Shown here piece after piece: positions 35,545-44,132 of a DNA stretch of 64,000 bases. The notes under the pieces were generated by a model. It saw only the letters and a list, made by a program, of their open reading frames with translations. It was not told where the DNA came from and did not search any database. Source of the stretch: Siccirubricoccus deserti (GTDB taxonomy: Bacteria; Pseudomonadota; Alphaproteobacteria; Acetobacterales; Acetobacteraceae); the NCBI RefSeq assembly GCF_014283215.1, contig NZ_JACOMF010000004.1:62001-126000 (forward strand), given 5' to 3'. The translations under genes were made by a program, and so were the position numbers. The first letter of the stretch is position 1. Every line of letters starts with the position of its first letter.

Positions 35545-35937
35545 ATGACGCCCTGGATCCTGGCCCTGACCGATGTGCCCGGGCAGCTGGTCCGCTTCGT
35601 CCTGCTGCCTGTCCAGCGGTACGACACCGTGGACGCCGCTCCACTCGTGCAGGATCGCGAGTTCGGCGGATTGGCCGGCGGCAAGGCGTCAACATGAACC
35701 CCTGGCCGCCGAGTTGAACAAGGGCGGCGCCAGCGCCGCGATTGGCAGCATCCGCGGCGCGCAACCCCGCTCGCTATTGACACGGGGATCTACAAATGGC
35801 GCCGCCTGATCGAGAGTTTCTGCAAGATCGAAGACTTCGAGCGCGGCGCCCTACGCGGTGAAAAAACCGGCCGCAACGTCCCGGCCATGACCATCCGGTC
35901 GCCGCCACCATCAGTCGCGGTGGTCCTCAACAGGCCC
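35545..35937 (+). pseudogene. IS5-family transposase remnant
   Basis: Pieces of an IS5-type DDE transposase can be read in three frames in order: LALTDVPGQLVRFVLLPVQ (catalytic Asp region), then EPLAAELNKGGASAAIGSIR, then IYKWRRLIESFCKIEDFERG and GRNVPAMTIRSPP (the YkxRhxIENfF...R.AtRYdKtarnF region). At least two frameshifts separate them and the N-terminal half is missing, so it is inactive. No clear terminal inverted repeats were found. It fills most of the gap between recG and the enoyl-CoA hydratase gene; 35433-35544 shows nothing else. Confidence 0.65.
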
Positions 35938-35940
35938 TGG

Positions 35941-36741
35941 TCAGCGGCCGGTGAAGCTGGGCTTGCGCTTCTCCAGCATGGCGCTGACGGCTTCCTTGTG
36001 ATCCTCGGTGCTGTGTGCGAGGGCCTGGAAGGCGGCGGACATCTCCAGCAGGGTCGAGAGCCTGGTGTGCTGGCCCTCCCGCAGCAGGCGCTTGGTCATG
36101 CGCACCATCTCCGGCGGGTTGGCGGCGATGCGGCCGGCCAGGGCGCGGGCGGCGTCCATCAGTTCCTCCGGCGGGACCACCTTGGAGACGAGGCGGACCT
36201 CCTTTGCCTCCTGCGCGTTCAGCACGTCGCCGGTGAAGCTCATCTCGCAGGCCACGGACATGCCGACGACGCGCGGCAGCAGCCAGGCACCGCCATCGCC
36301 AGGGACGATGCCGACCTTGACGAAGCTCTCGGCGAAGGCGGCCTTTTCCGAGGCGATGCGGATGTCGCACATGCAGGCGACGTCGAGACCGAGGCCGATG
36401 GCCGGGCCGTTCACCGCGGCGATGGTCGGCGCGTCGCACTCGTAAAGGGCATTGGCCATGGCCTGCACGCCGCGGCGGTAGTTCTCCCGCAGATCGGCGT
36501 GGCTGCCTTCAATGATGCCGCGACGGTCGCGCATCGCCTTGAGGTCGCCGCCGGCGCAGAAGGCAGTGCCAGCGCCGGTGAGAATGACGGCGCGCACGCT
36601 GCGGTCGCGGTTCACCCGCTGCACCGCGGCGACCACCGCATCGCAATCGCTGAAGGAGGAGATGGCGTTGCGCTTCTCCGGCGCATTGAGCGTCAGGGTG
36701 ACGATCGCCCCGTCCTGCTCATAAGTGATGTAATCGGACAT
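35941..36741 (-). CDS. Enoyl-CoA hydratase/isomerase family protein (crotonase)
   Basis: 266 residues. The crotonase fold is shown by LNAPEKRNAISS, the oxyanion-hole segment AFCAGGDLKAM, AVNGPAIGLGLDVACMCDIRIA and VGIVPGDGGAWLLPRVVG. PGDGGAW is a subgroup variant of the common PGAGGTQ. Members hydrate enoyl-CoA or shift double bonds. It precedes, on the same strand, nothing but the IS remnant, and follows two acyl-CoA dehydrogenase genes after 83 bases, so it may work with them in one acyl-CoA oxidation route. Confidence 0.9.
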   Translation of the reverse strand: MSDYITYEQDGAIVTLTLNAPEKRNAISSFSDCDAVVAAVQRVNRDRSVRAVILTGAGTAFCAGGDLKAMRDRRGIIEGSHADLRENYRRGVQAMANALYECDAPTIAAVNGPAIGLGLDVACMCDIRIASEKAAFAESFVKVGIVPGDGGAWLLPRVVGMSVACEMSFTGDVLNAQEAKEVRLVSKVVPPEELMDAARALAGRIAANPPEMVRMTKRLLREGQHTRLSTLLEMSAAFQALAHSTEDHKEAVSAMLEKRKPSFTGR

Positions 36742-36824
36742 GTTGTCTCCTCGCTCAAACCCAGACCGGTCCAGGGGCGGTCCGCCCCTGCCGGGGATGC
36801 TTGCAGGGGCGCCGGCCCTTCAAC

Positions 36825-37811
36825 CTAGCGCTCATCCCGCCCCGTAAGGTCGGCCCAAAGGACATCGCCCCCCCGCGCCAGCGCCGCCGCGCCGATGCGC
36901 CGGGCCCAGACGCGTTCCGCACCGAATCCGTCACGCCATTCCCACATCCGACGGGTGAAGAGGTGCAGCGCGTGCTCATCGGTGAAGCCAATGGCGGCAT
37001 GCACCTGATGGACGATCTCGGCGCCTGTGCCGGCAGCCTCGCCGCAGACCACCTTGGCCGAGGCGATCTCGAATTCGGCGCCGGCCAGGCCGCGTCGCGC
37101 CGCCGCGCGCCCGGCGGTGGCGGCGGCGACGCCGGCCGACGCCACCTCCCCCGCGCAGCGGGCGAGCAGTTGCTGCACCGCCTGGAAGCCGCCGATGGCG
37201 CGACCGAATTGCTTGCGGGTGTTGGCGTATTCCACCGTCATGTCGAGCACCGCCTCCAGCGCCCCGGCGATGCGGGCGGCGTTCAGCAGCGCGCCGGCGA
37301 GCAGCCCGGCATCGGCCGGCAATGCCCCGGTGGCCAGCGCCGCCCCCGGGCCGGCGGCATCCGCCGGGTCGCGGGCATAGCCGGCGCGGCCTTCCTGCCC
37401 GGCGGGGCCGGCCCGCAGCGCCACCTCCCTGCCCTGCAGCACCGCCAGATGCCCGGCGCGACGCCCCCAGGCGACCGGCGCGCTGCCCACCGCCAAGCCG
37501 ATGAGGCCGGACGGCGGGGCAATGCCAGCCTCCGCCAGCAGGGCCGCAGCGACCATGGATTCACCCAGCGGCAGCGGCGCGGCGTGGCGGCCGAGGACCT
37601 GCCACAGGGCCACCGCGTCGTCCCAGCCGAGGCCGGCGCCGCCCATGGCTTCCGGCGCCAGCGCCAGCGGCAGGCCAAGCGCCTCGGCCTCCGCCCAGAG
37701 CCTCTCGGGCCAGATGCCACGTTCATTCGCGCGCAGCAGATCCGGCCCGGCATTGTCGGCCAGCAGCCGGTCGACCTGCTCCAGCAGGATGGTGCGGAGT
37801 TCGTCGCTCAT
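36825..37811 (-). CDS. Acyl-CoA dehydrogenase family protein, short subunit
   Basis: 328 residues, some 50 short of a full family member. The N-terminal helical domain (RLWAEAEALGLPLALAPEAMGGAGLGWDDA) and the C-terminal helical bundle with TRKQFGRAIGGFQAVQQLLA and HQVHAAIGFTDEH are kept, but the middle beta domain lacks the usual SEP.xGSD block. Short, seemingly incomplete members like this pair with a full subunit in heteromeric enzymes such as those of steroid side-chain oxidation. The upstream full-length gene ends 1 base before this start, which supports a pair. It is probably a flavin-enzyme subunit with specialised substrate. Confidence 0.85.
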   Translation of the reverse strand: MSDELRTILLEQVDRLLADNAGPDLLRANERGIWPERLWAEAEALGLPLALAPEAMGGAGLGWDDAVALWQVLGRHAAPLPLGESMVAAALLAEAGIAPPSGLIGLAVGSAPVAWGRRAGHLAVLQGREVALRAGPAGQEGRAGYARDPADAAGPGAALATGALPADAGLLAGALLNAARIAGALEAVLDMTVEYANTRKQFGRAIGGFQAVQQLLARCAGEVASAGVAAATAGRAAARRGLAGAEFEIASAKVVCGEAAGTGAEIVHQVHAAIGFTDEHALHLFTRRMWEWRDGFGAERVWARRIGAAALARGGDVLWADLTGRDER

Positions 37812-37812
37812 C

Positions 37813-38952
37813 TCAACGCAGCCCCAGCTGGCGGGCGATGATCCCGCGCAGGATTTCCCGCGTGCCGCCGCGCAGCGAATAGCTGCGCGCGACCATGGTC
37901 ATGACCCGCTGCATCTCCTGCACCTCGGCCGGGGTACGGTCGGGGTCGAACAGGTTGCGCAGGGTCTCCGGCAGCGCCTGCTCGTAGTCGTTGCCGGCAT
38001 CCTTCACCAGCGCCGCCTCGCGCGCCGGGGTCTGGCCATCCTGCAGCATGCCGGCGACCGCCAGCGACATCTGCCTCAGCGTGCCCGCGCGGGCCAGCAG
38101 CCGGCCCACCGTCTCGGCCGCGGCGGGCTCGGCGCGAAGGTCGTCGAGCGCCGCCGTCAGCAGCGGCAGGGAGGAGAGGTAGCGCTCCGGCCCGGCCCGC
38201 TCGAAGGCCAGCTCGGCGGTGGCCTGTTCCCAGCCATTGCCCTCCTTGCCCACCAGCAGGCTGTCGGGGACGAAGACATTGTCGAAGGTGATCTCGTTGA
38301 ATCCCTCCTCTCCCACCAGGTCGAGGATCGGCCGGATGGTGAGGCCGGAGGAACGCAGGTCGACCAAGAACTGGCTGAGCCCCTGGTGCTTCGCCCGCGG
38401 GTCGGGCGGTGGGCTGGTGCGCAGCAGGGCGATCATGAAATCGCAGCGATGGGCGTTGGTGGTCCAGACCTTGCGGCCGTCGATCCGCCAGCCGCCCGGC
38501 ACCTTGGTGGCGCGGGTGCGCAGGCTGGCGAGGTCGGAGCCGCTGTCCGGCTCGGACAGGCCGATGGCGAAGGCGAGGTCGCCGTTGACGATGCGAGGCA
38601 GGAAGTCGCGCCGCTGCTCCTCGGTGCCGAGGCGGAGGATGAGGGGCCCACTCTGCCGGTCGCCGATCCAATGGGCGCCGACCGGGGCACCGACGGCCAG
38701 CATCTCCTCCAGCACCACATAGCGTTCCAGGGCGGTGCGCTCGCCGCCGCCGTATGTCCTGGGCCAGGTCATGCCGACCCAGCCGCGCTTGGCCACCTCC
38801 CGCGAGAAGTCGCGGTCGAAGCCCATCCAGGAATAGCCGCGGACGGTGGGCGACCAGTTGCGGCCGTGGTCGGCCAGGAAGGCGCGCAGCTCGGCGCGCA
38901 GGGCCGGCGCTTCCGGCGGGGTGTCCCTGAGGTCGAAGCGCAGCGCGCCCAT
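37813..38952 (-). CDS. Acyl-CoA dehydrogenase, full-length subunit
   Basis: 379 residues. It has WPRTYGGGERTALERYVVLEE, AIGLSEPDSGSDLASLRTRA (flavin contact block), GGWRIDGRKVWTTNAH, VGKEGNGWEQA and the C-terminal SLRGGTREILRGIIARQLG. The position that is Glu in the YEGT motif of medium-chain enzymes is Gly here, as in FadE types that use another catalytic Glu. ATG 38952 follows GGAGG by about 6 bases. It forms an operon with the short acyl-CoA dehydrogenase and the hydratase, and is divergent from the CoxL-like gene. The substrate is unknown. Confidence 0.9.
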   Translation of the reverse strand: MGALRFDLRDTPPEAPALRAELRAFLADHGRNWSPTVRGYSWMGFDRDFSREVAKRGWVGMTWPRTYGGGERTALERYVVLEEMLAVGAPVGAHWIGDRQSGPLILRLGTEEQRRDFLPRIVNGDLAFAIGLSEPDSGSDLASLRTRATKVPGGWRIDGRKVWTTNAHRCDFMIALLRTSPPPDPRAKHQGLSQFLVDLRSSGLTIRPILDLVGEEGFNEITFDNVFVPDSLLVGKEGNGWEQATAELAFERAGPERYLSSLPLLTAALDDLRAEPAAAETVGRLLARAGTLRQMSLAVAGMLQDGQTPAREAALVKDAGNDYEQALPETLRNLFDPDRTPAEVQEMQRVMTMVARSYSLRGGTREILRGIIARQLGLR

Positions 38953-39178
38953 GGCGGTCCTCCGGTGGTTATGCTGCGCGCCGGAGCGAGGTCGCCGCGC
39001 CCCGGACGGGGCCGCGCGTCGCCCTGGCGGCAGGGCAGTTCGGAACATGGCCCCCGGTCAGGATCAGCCTGGGAGGGGGGTGCCCTTGGTGGCGCATTCC
39101 GCGCCAGCGCGCCACCCCCCTCGACAGCGCCGCATGGCACGGCTTTGCTCCGGCCAAAGCGATAGCGGGGTCGGCACC
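38953..39178. promoter_or_regulatory. Divergent intergenic region
   Basis: 226 bases between the acyl-CoA dehydrogenase operon and the CoxL-like gene, expected to carry promoters in both directions. No clear boxes or operator palindromes were found. Confidence 0.25.
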
Positions 39179-41494
39179 ATGGATAAATTCGGGATTGGCC
39201 AGCCGGTGCGGCGCAAGGAGGATGTGCGGCTGCTGACCGGCCGCGGCACCTATACCGATGACATCGACCGGCCCGGCCAGCTGCACGCCTATGTGCTGCG
39301 CAGCCCGCATGCCCATGCCGCCATCCTCTCGATCGACACCGCGGAGGCCAAGGCGGCCCCCGGCGTCGTGGCGGTGCTGACCGGACATGATGCGGCGGCG
39401 GATGGCATCGGCCATTTCCCGGTGATGGTGGATGTGCCGGGCAAGGGCGGCACGAAGCTGTTCTCCACCCCGCGCGAGATCCTGCAGACACAGCGGGTGC
39501 GCTTCGTCGGCGACCCGGTGGCGCTGGTGCTGGCCGAGACCAAGGCAGAGGCGCAGGACGCCGCCGAGCTGATTCTGGTCGATTACGACATCCTGCCGAG
39601 CGTCACCGACACCGGCGCCGCCCTCGCCCCGGATGCGCCGGTGATCTGGGAGGAGAATGGCAGCAATCGCTGCGTGCTGTGGGACAGCGGACGCGAGGCC
39701 GAGGCCGAGGCCGGTTTCGCCCGGGCGGCGAAGACCGTTGCCGTGGAGCTGATCAACAACCGCCTGGTCGGCAACCCGATGGAGCCGCGCGTCGCCCTCG
39801 GCGAATATGACGCCGCGACCGGCGGCTACACGCTGCATTCGCCGACCCAGGGGGTGATGCGGGTAAGGGACGGGCTGGCAAAGCTGATCCTGAAGGTGCC
39901 GAACGACAAGCTGCGGGTGATCTCGCCGGATGTCGGTGGCGGCTTCGGGTTGCGCGGCAAGATCCACCCGGAATCCGGCATGGTGCTATGGGCGGCGAAG
40001 CGCACCGGCCGGCCGGTGAAATGGACCAGCAGCCGAACCGAGACCTTCATGTGCGACCCGCATGGCCGCGACCACGTGACCCGGGCGGAGATGGCCTTCG
40101 ACGCCGATGCCAGAGTGCTGGGCGTGAAGATCCGCACCATGGCGGCGATGGGCGCCTATCTGCAGGATTTCGGCCCGCGCGTGCCGACCGTGGCGGGCGG
40201 CCGCATCATGGGCACGGTCTATGACATCCAGGCGCTCAACGCGCAGGTAAGCTGCGTCTTCACCAACACCTCCCCGACCGATGCCTATCGCGGGGCGGGG
40301 CGGCCGGAACAGGCCTATGTGCTGGAACGGCTGTTCGACCTCGGCGCCGCCGAATTCGGCATCGGCCGCGACGAGATCCGCCGCCGCAACTACATCCGGC
40401 CGGAACAGATCCCCTATACCAACGTCGTCGGCAACGCGATCGACAGCGGCATGTTCGCCGAGACGCAGGAGAAGGCGCTGGCGCTGGCCGACTGGGCCGG
40501 TTTCCCCGCCCGCCGCGCGGCCGCGGCGGCCAAGGGCAGGCGCCGTGGCATCGGCATCGGCTATTTCATCGAGGCCTCCGGCGGCCAGCCCAGCGAATGG
40601 GCGCGGGTGCGGTTCGAGGATGACGGAAGGGTGGCGCTGACCGTCGGCACCTTCAGCCATGGCCAGGGGCATGAAACCGCCTATGCCCAGATCCTGCACA
40701 GCAAGCTCGGCATCCCCTTCGACGCGGTGCGCTTCATCCAGGGCGACACCGCGGTGGTGGAGAAGGGCAATGGCACCGGCGGCTCGCGCAGCTCGCAGAT
40801 GGGCGGCGTCGCCATCGCCCGCGCCTCGGAGCTGGTGATCGCCAAGGGGCGGCGGCTGGCGGCGCATCTGCTGGAGGCAGGCGTGGAGGATGTGGAGTTC
40901 GAGGCTGGGCTTTTCCGCGTGGCCGGCACCGACCTCAAGGCCACATGGCAGCAGGTGATCGAGGTGGCACGCAACCCGCCGGAGGGCGAGACCCCGGGTC
41001 TCGACGAGGCGCTGCTCTACACCCGCAGCACCGAGTGCAATTTCCCCAATGGCTGCCATGTCGCCGAGGTGGAGATTGATGAGGACACCGGCCAGGTGGC
41101 GGTCATCCGCTACGCCGCCGTCGATGACGTGGGCAATGTGATCAACCCGATGCTGGTGCATGGCCAGAGCCATGGCGGCATCATGTCCGGCATTGGCCAG
41201 GCGCTGCTGGAGCACGCGATCTATGACAAGGAGAGCGGGCAGTTCATGACCGCCACCTTCCAGGATTACTGCATGCCACGGGCGAGCGATGCGCCGAGCT
41301 TCGAGCTCGGCTTCAATATCGTGCCGTGCCCGAACAACGACCTCGGGGTGAAGGGCGCCGGCGAGGGCGGGGCCTGCGGCGCGCCCCCAGCCATCGTCTC
41401 GGCGATCTGCGACGCGCTGGGCATCGGGCATATCGACATGCCGGTGACGCCGGAGAAGGTCTGGCGGGTGCTGGCGGGGAGGCGGGCTGCATGA
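39179..41494 (+). CDS. Molybdenum hydroxylase large subunit, form-II CoxL-like
   Basis: 771 residues of the xanthine dehydrogenase/CoxL family. The N-terminal RRKEDVRLLTGRGTYTDDI, GGGFGLRGKIHPE, the active-loop AYRGAGRPE (from residue 369), GGSRSSQMGG and the catalytic Glu in KGAGEGGACG are present. AYRGAGR marks form II; true CO dehydrogenases have AYxCSFR, so CO oxidation is not supported. Such enzymes normally need a [2Fe-2S] small subunit and a FAD subunit, and neither lies next to it. ATG 39179 has GGGG 8 bases upstream. The stop overlaps the start of prpF-like gene (ATGA). The likely job is hydroxylation of a heterocycle or aldehyde. Confidence 0.88.
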   Translation: MDKFGIGQPVRRKEDVRLLTGRGTYTDDIDRPGQLHAYVLRSPHAHAAILSIDTAEAKAAPGVVAVLTGHDAAADGIGHFPVMVDVPGKGGTKLFSTPREILQTQRVRFVGDPVALVLAETKAEAQDAAELILVDYDILPSVTDTGAALAPDAPVIWEENGSNRCVLWDSGREAEAEAGFARAAKTVAVELINNRLVGNPMEPRVALGEYDAATGGYTLHSPTQGVMRVRDGLAKLILKVPNDKLRVISPDVGGGFGLRGKIHPESGMVLWAAKRTGRPVKWTSSRTETFMCDPHGRDHVTRAEMAFDADARVLGVKIRTMAAMGAYLQDFGPRVPTVAGGRIMGTVYDIQALNAQVSCVFTNTSPTDAYRGAGRPEQAYVLERLFDLGAAEFGIGRDEIRRRNYIRPEQIPYTNVVGNAIDSGMFAETQEKALALADWAGFPARRAAAAAKGRRRGIGIGYFIEASGGQPSEWARVRFEDDGRVALTVGTFSHGQGHETAYAQILHSKLGIPFDAVRFIQGDTAVVEKGNGTGGSRSSQMGGVAIARASELVIAKGRRLAAHLLEAGVEDVEFEAGLFRVAGTDLKATWQQVIEVARNPPEGETPGLDEALLYTRSTECNFPNGCHVAEVEIDEDTGQVAVIRYAAVDDVGNVINPMLVHGQSHGGIMSGIGQALLEHAIYDKESGQFMTATFQDYCMPRASDAPSFELGFNIVPCPNNDLGVKGAGEGGACGAPPAIVSAICDALGIGHIDMPVTPEKVWRVLAGRRAA

Positions 41495-42627
41495 GCCAGA
41501 CATTCATCCCCGCGGTCTTCATCCGCGGCGGTTCCTCCAAGGGTGTGTTCTTCCATGCGAAGGATCTACCCGCCGAGCGCGCCGCCATCGACCCGATCCT
41601 GCTCGGCGTGCTGGGCAGCCCCGACCCCTACGGCCGACAGCTGGACGGCATGGGCGGCGGCATCTCCTCACTCTCCAAAGGGGTGATCATCGGCCCGCCG
41701 ACGCATCCGGAGGCGGATGTGGACTACACCTTCGCCCAGGTCTCGGTGGACCGGCCGGTGGTGGATTGGAAAGGCAATTGCGGCAACCTCTCCTCCGCCG
41801 TTGGCCCCTTCGCGGTGGATGAGGGGCTGGTGCCCGCCGCGGATGGCGAGGCGCTGGTGCGCATCCACCAGGTGAACACGCGGAAGATCATCCACGCCCG
41901 CTTCCCGGTGCGGGATGGCCGCGCCGAGGTGCAGGGCGATTTCGCCATCGCTGGCGTCGCCGGCACCGGCGCGCGCATCCGGCTGGACTTTCTCTCCCCC
42001 GGCGGCTCGCAATGCGCGGCGCTGCTGCCGACCGGCAATCCGGTGGATGTGCTGCAAGTGGAGGGCTTCGGCGCGCTGCCCGCCTCGCTGGTGGATGCGG
42101 CCAATCCGGCGGTCTTCGTCGATGCGCGCGACCTTGGCCTGACCGGCGCGGAATCGCCCGAGGCGATCGAGGCGCGGGGCGATTTGATGGCGCTGCTCGA
42201 CCGCATCCGCCGGCTGGCCGGCGTCGCCATGGGGCTCGGCGCGGCGCCGGAGACGGTCGGCCTCGCCAGCCCGCGCATCGCGCTGGTGGCCGGGCCGCTG
42301 GCGGCGCGCACCCTGGACGGGCAGGTGCTGGACCCGGCGGGGCACGACATTACCGTCCGCATGCTGTCGATGGAACGGCCGCACCGCGCGGTGCCGATGA
42401 CCGGGGCGATGGGCCTCGCCGTCGCCTGCCGGATCGAGGGCAGCATCCCGCATGCGCTGGCGACCAGGGGTGCGCGGCCGGAGGAAATCCGGGTCGCCCA
42501 CCCCTCCGGCGCGCTGACCGTCGGCGCCGAGGTGCGGCAGGACAATACCGGCTGGCACGCCGACAGCGCGGTGGTGTTCCGCACCGCGCGGCGGCTGATG
42601 CAGGGGCAGGTGGCGGTGGCCGGCTGA
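41491..42627 (+). CDS. PrpF family protein (AcnD-accessory / 4-oxalomesaconate tautomerase type)
   Basis: 378 residues. IPAVFIRGGSSKGVFFHAKDLP at the N-terminus, LDGMGGGISSLSKGVII, VDWKGNCGNLSSAVGPFAVDEG and GAMGLAVACRIEGSI are the family blocks; the fold is two diaminopimelate-epimerase-like halves. Members isomerise aconitate-like acids or 4-oxalomesaconate in gallate-type degradation. Overlap with the CoxL-like gene suggests a joint catabolic route, perhaps for an aromatic or heterocyclic acid. The exact substrate cannot be read from the sequence. Confidence 0.87.
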   Translation: MSQTFIPAVFIRGGSSKGVFFHAKDLPAERAAIDPILLGVLGSPDPYGRQLDGMGGGISSLSKGVIIGPPTHPEADVDYTFAQVSVDRPVVDWKGNCGNLSSAVGPFAVDEGLVPAADGEALVRIHQVNTRKIIHARFPVRDGRAEVQGDFAIAGVAGTGARIRLDFLSPGGSQCAALLPTGNPVDVLQVEGFGALPASLVDAANPAVFVDARDLGLTGAESPEAIEARGDLMALLDRIRRLAGVAMGLGAAPETVGLASPRIALVAGPLAARTLDGQVLDPAGHDITVRMLSMERPHRAVPMTGAMGLAVACRIEGSIPHALATRGARPEEIRVAHPSGALTVGAEVRQDNTGWHADSAVVFRTARRLMQGQVAVAG

Positions 42628-42661
42628 CGCACCCACCGGACCCTGTCGCCTTCACCTCTGC

Positions 42662-42696
42662 GGGGCAAAGCCTGGAGCAGTGGCGCGGTTTGCCCC
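42662..42696. terminator. Hairpin between convergent genes, possible bidirectional terminator
   Basis: Perfect arms GGGGCAAA (42662-42669) and TTTGCCCC (42689-42696) with a 19-base loop, 35 bases after the prpF-like stop and 48 bases from the argJ stop. The loop is long and no T-run follows, so ending of transcription would need Rho or be weak. A second short pair, AGCTTG / CAAGCT (42727-42745), overlaps the argJ stop. Confidence 0.35.
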
Positions 42697-42743
42697 CCTA
42701 CCAGGCCTCCTCGTAAGCCTTTGATCAGCTTGGCGACGTCAAG

Positions 42744-43982
42744 CTATGACCGATATGAACCGTTGATGTCGATGTAGCCATGCGTCAGGTCGCAGGTCCA
42801 GACGCGGGCCTTGCCGCGGCCGAGGCCAAGATCGACCGTGATCTCCACCTCGCGCCCCTTCATATGGGCAACCACCGGCGCCTCGTCATAGCCTGGGACG
42901 ACGCCGCCATCCTTGGCCATCCAGGTGCCGCCGACGGCGATCGAGATCAGGTCGCGATCGGCCGGCTCGCCGGATTTTCCCACGGCCATGACGATACGGC
43001 CCCAATTGGCATCCTCGCCGGCGATGGCGGTCTTCACCAGCGGCGAATTGGCGATGCTCATGGCGACCTTATGCGCCGAGCGCGCGGTGGTGGCGCCGGT
43101 GACGTTGATCTCGATGAGCTTCTGCGCGCCCTCCCCGTCCCGCGCCACCTGCAGCGCGAGATCCAGCAGCAGCGCGTCCAGTGCCCGGGCGAAATCCTTC
43201 AGCATGGCGCCACCCTCGGCCGGGACGCGCGGATGCTTCGCCTGGCCGGTGGCGAAGAGCACCAGGCTGTCGCTGGTGGAGGTGTCGCTGTCGACGGTGA
43301 TGCAGTTGAAGGATTTGGCGCAGCCCTTGGCCAGCAGCGCCTGCAAGGCCGGGGCGGGGATCTTCGCATCGGTGGCGACGAAGCTCAGCATCGTCGCCAT
43401 GTCCGGGGCGATCATGCCGCTGCCCTTGGCGATGCCGGCGATGGTGACGGTGGTGTCGCCGATCCGCGCCGTGCGCACCGCCGCCTTGGGGAAGGTGTCG
43501 GTGGTCATGATGCCGCGCGCGGCCTCCGGCCAGCGCTCCGGCGTCAGCGCCGCGTGCAGCGCCGGCAGGGCGGCGGTCAGCTTCTCATGCGGCAGGGTCT
43601 CGCCAATGACACCGGTGGAGGCGAGGAACACCTCACGCGGCTTGCAGCCGACCAGCTCGGCCGCCGCTGCCGCGGTGGCGGCCACCGCATCGCGCCCCGC
43701 CTTGCCGGTGAAGACATTGGCGTTGCCGGCATTGACCACCAGGGCGCGCGCGCGGCCAGCCTTCAGGGCGGCGCGGCACCAATCCACCGGCGCGCCGGGG
43801 CAGCGGCTTTTGGTGAAGACGCCGGCGACGGTGGTGCCGGGAGCGAAGACCATCATGGTCAGGTCGGCGCGGCCCTTGTAGCGGATACCCGCCTCGATGA
43901 CGCCGAGGCTGACACCGGCAATCGCCGGCACCTCCGGCAATGGCACCGCCAGTGGCGACACCGGCAGATCCTTCCCCGCCAT
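42744..43982 (-). CDS. argJ: ArgJ, bifunctional glutamate N-acetyltransferase / ornithine acetyltransferase
   Basis: 412 residues. The self-cleavage site [14 protein letters not shown] is intact, with the Thr that becomes the N-terminal nucleophile of the beta chain. [32 protein letters not shown] and [11 protein letters not shown] also fit. It recycles the acetyl group from N-acetylornithine to glutamate in arginine synthesis. ATG 43982 begins the family N-terminus. It is a lone gene here, 150 bases after the Bug protein gene on the same strand. Confidence 0.96.
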   Translation of the reverse strand: MAGKDLPVSPLAVPLPEVPAIAGVSLGVIEAGIRYKGRADLTMMVFAPGTTVAGVFTKSRCPGAPVDWCRAALKAGRARALVVNAGNANVFTGKAGRDAVAATAAAAAELVGCKPREVFLASTGVIGETLPHEKLTAALPALHAALTPERWPEAARGIMTTDTFPKAAVRTARIGDTTVTIAGIAKGSGMIAPDMATMLSFVATDAKIPAPALQALLAKGCAKSFNCITVDSDTSTSDSLVLFATGQAKHPRVPAEGGAMLKDFARALDALLLDLALQVARDGEGAQKLIEINVTGATTARSAHKVAMSIANSPLVKTAIAGEDANWGRIVMAVGKSGEPADRDLISIAVGGTWMAKDGGVVPGYDEAPVVAHMKGREVEITVDLGLGRGKARVWTCDLTHGYIDINGSYRS

Positions 43983-44132
43983 GCAGCATTTCCCCTTGCT
44001 TGACCACCCGGCGCGGCGAGCCCGCGCCCTGGGCCGGCGCCGCGGCCCGCCCAAGCCCTTAAGCCGCGCCACCCGGCGGACCGCAAGGTCGAATCGCAAC
44101 CGGGCCGGCAGGCCCCTCCTCCGCCGCGCGAA

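Noticed and set aside
39179-41494. Aerobic carbon monoxide dehydrogenase
   Set aside because: The active loop is AYRGAGR (form II) and not AYxCSFR, and no CoxM or CoxS gene is adjacent.
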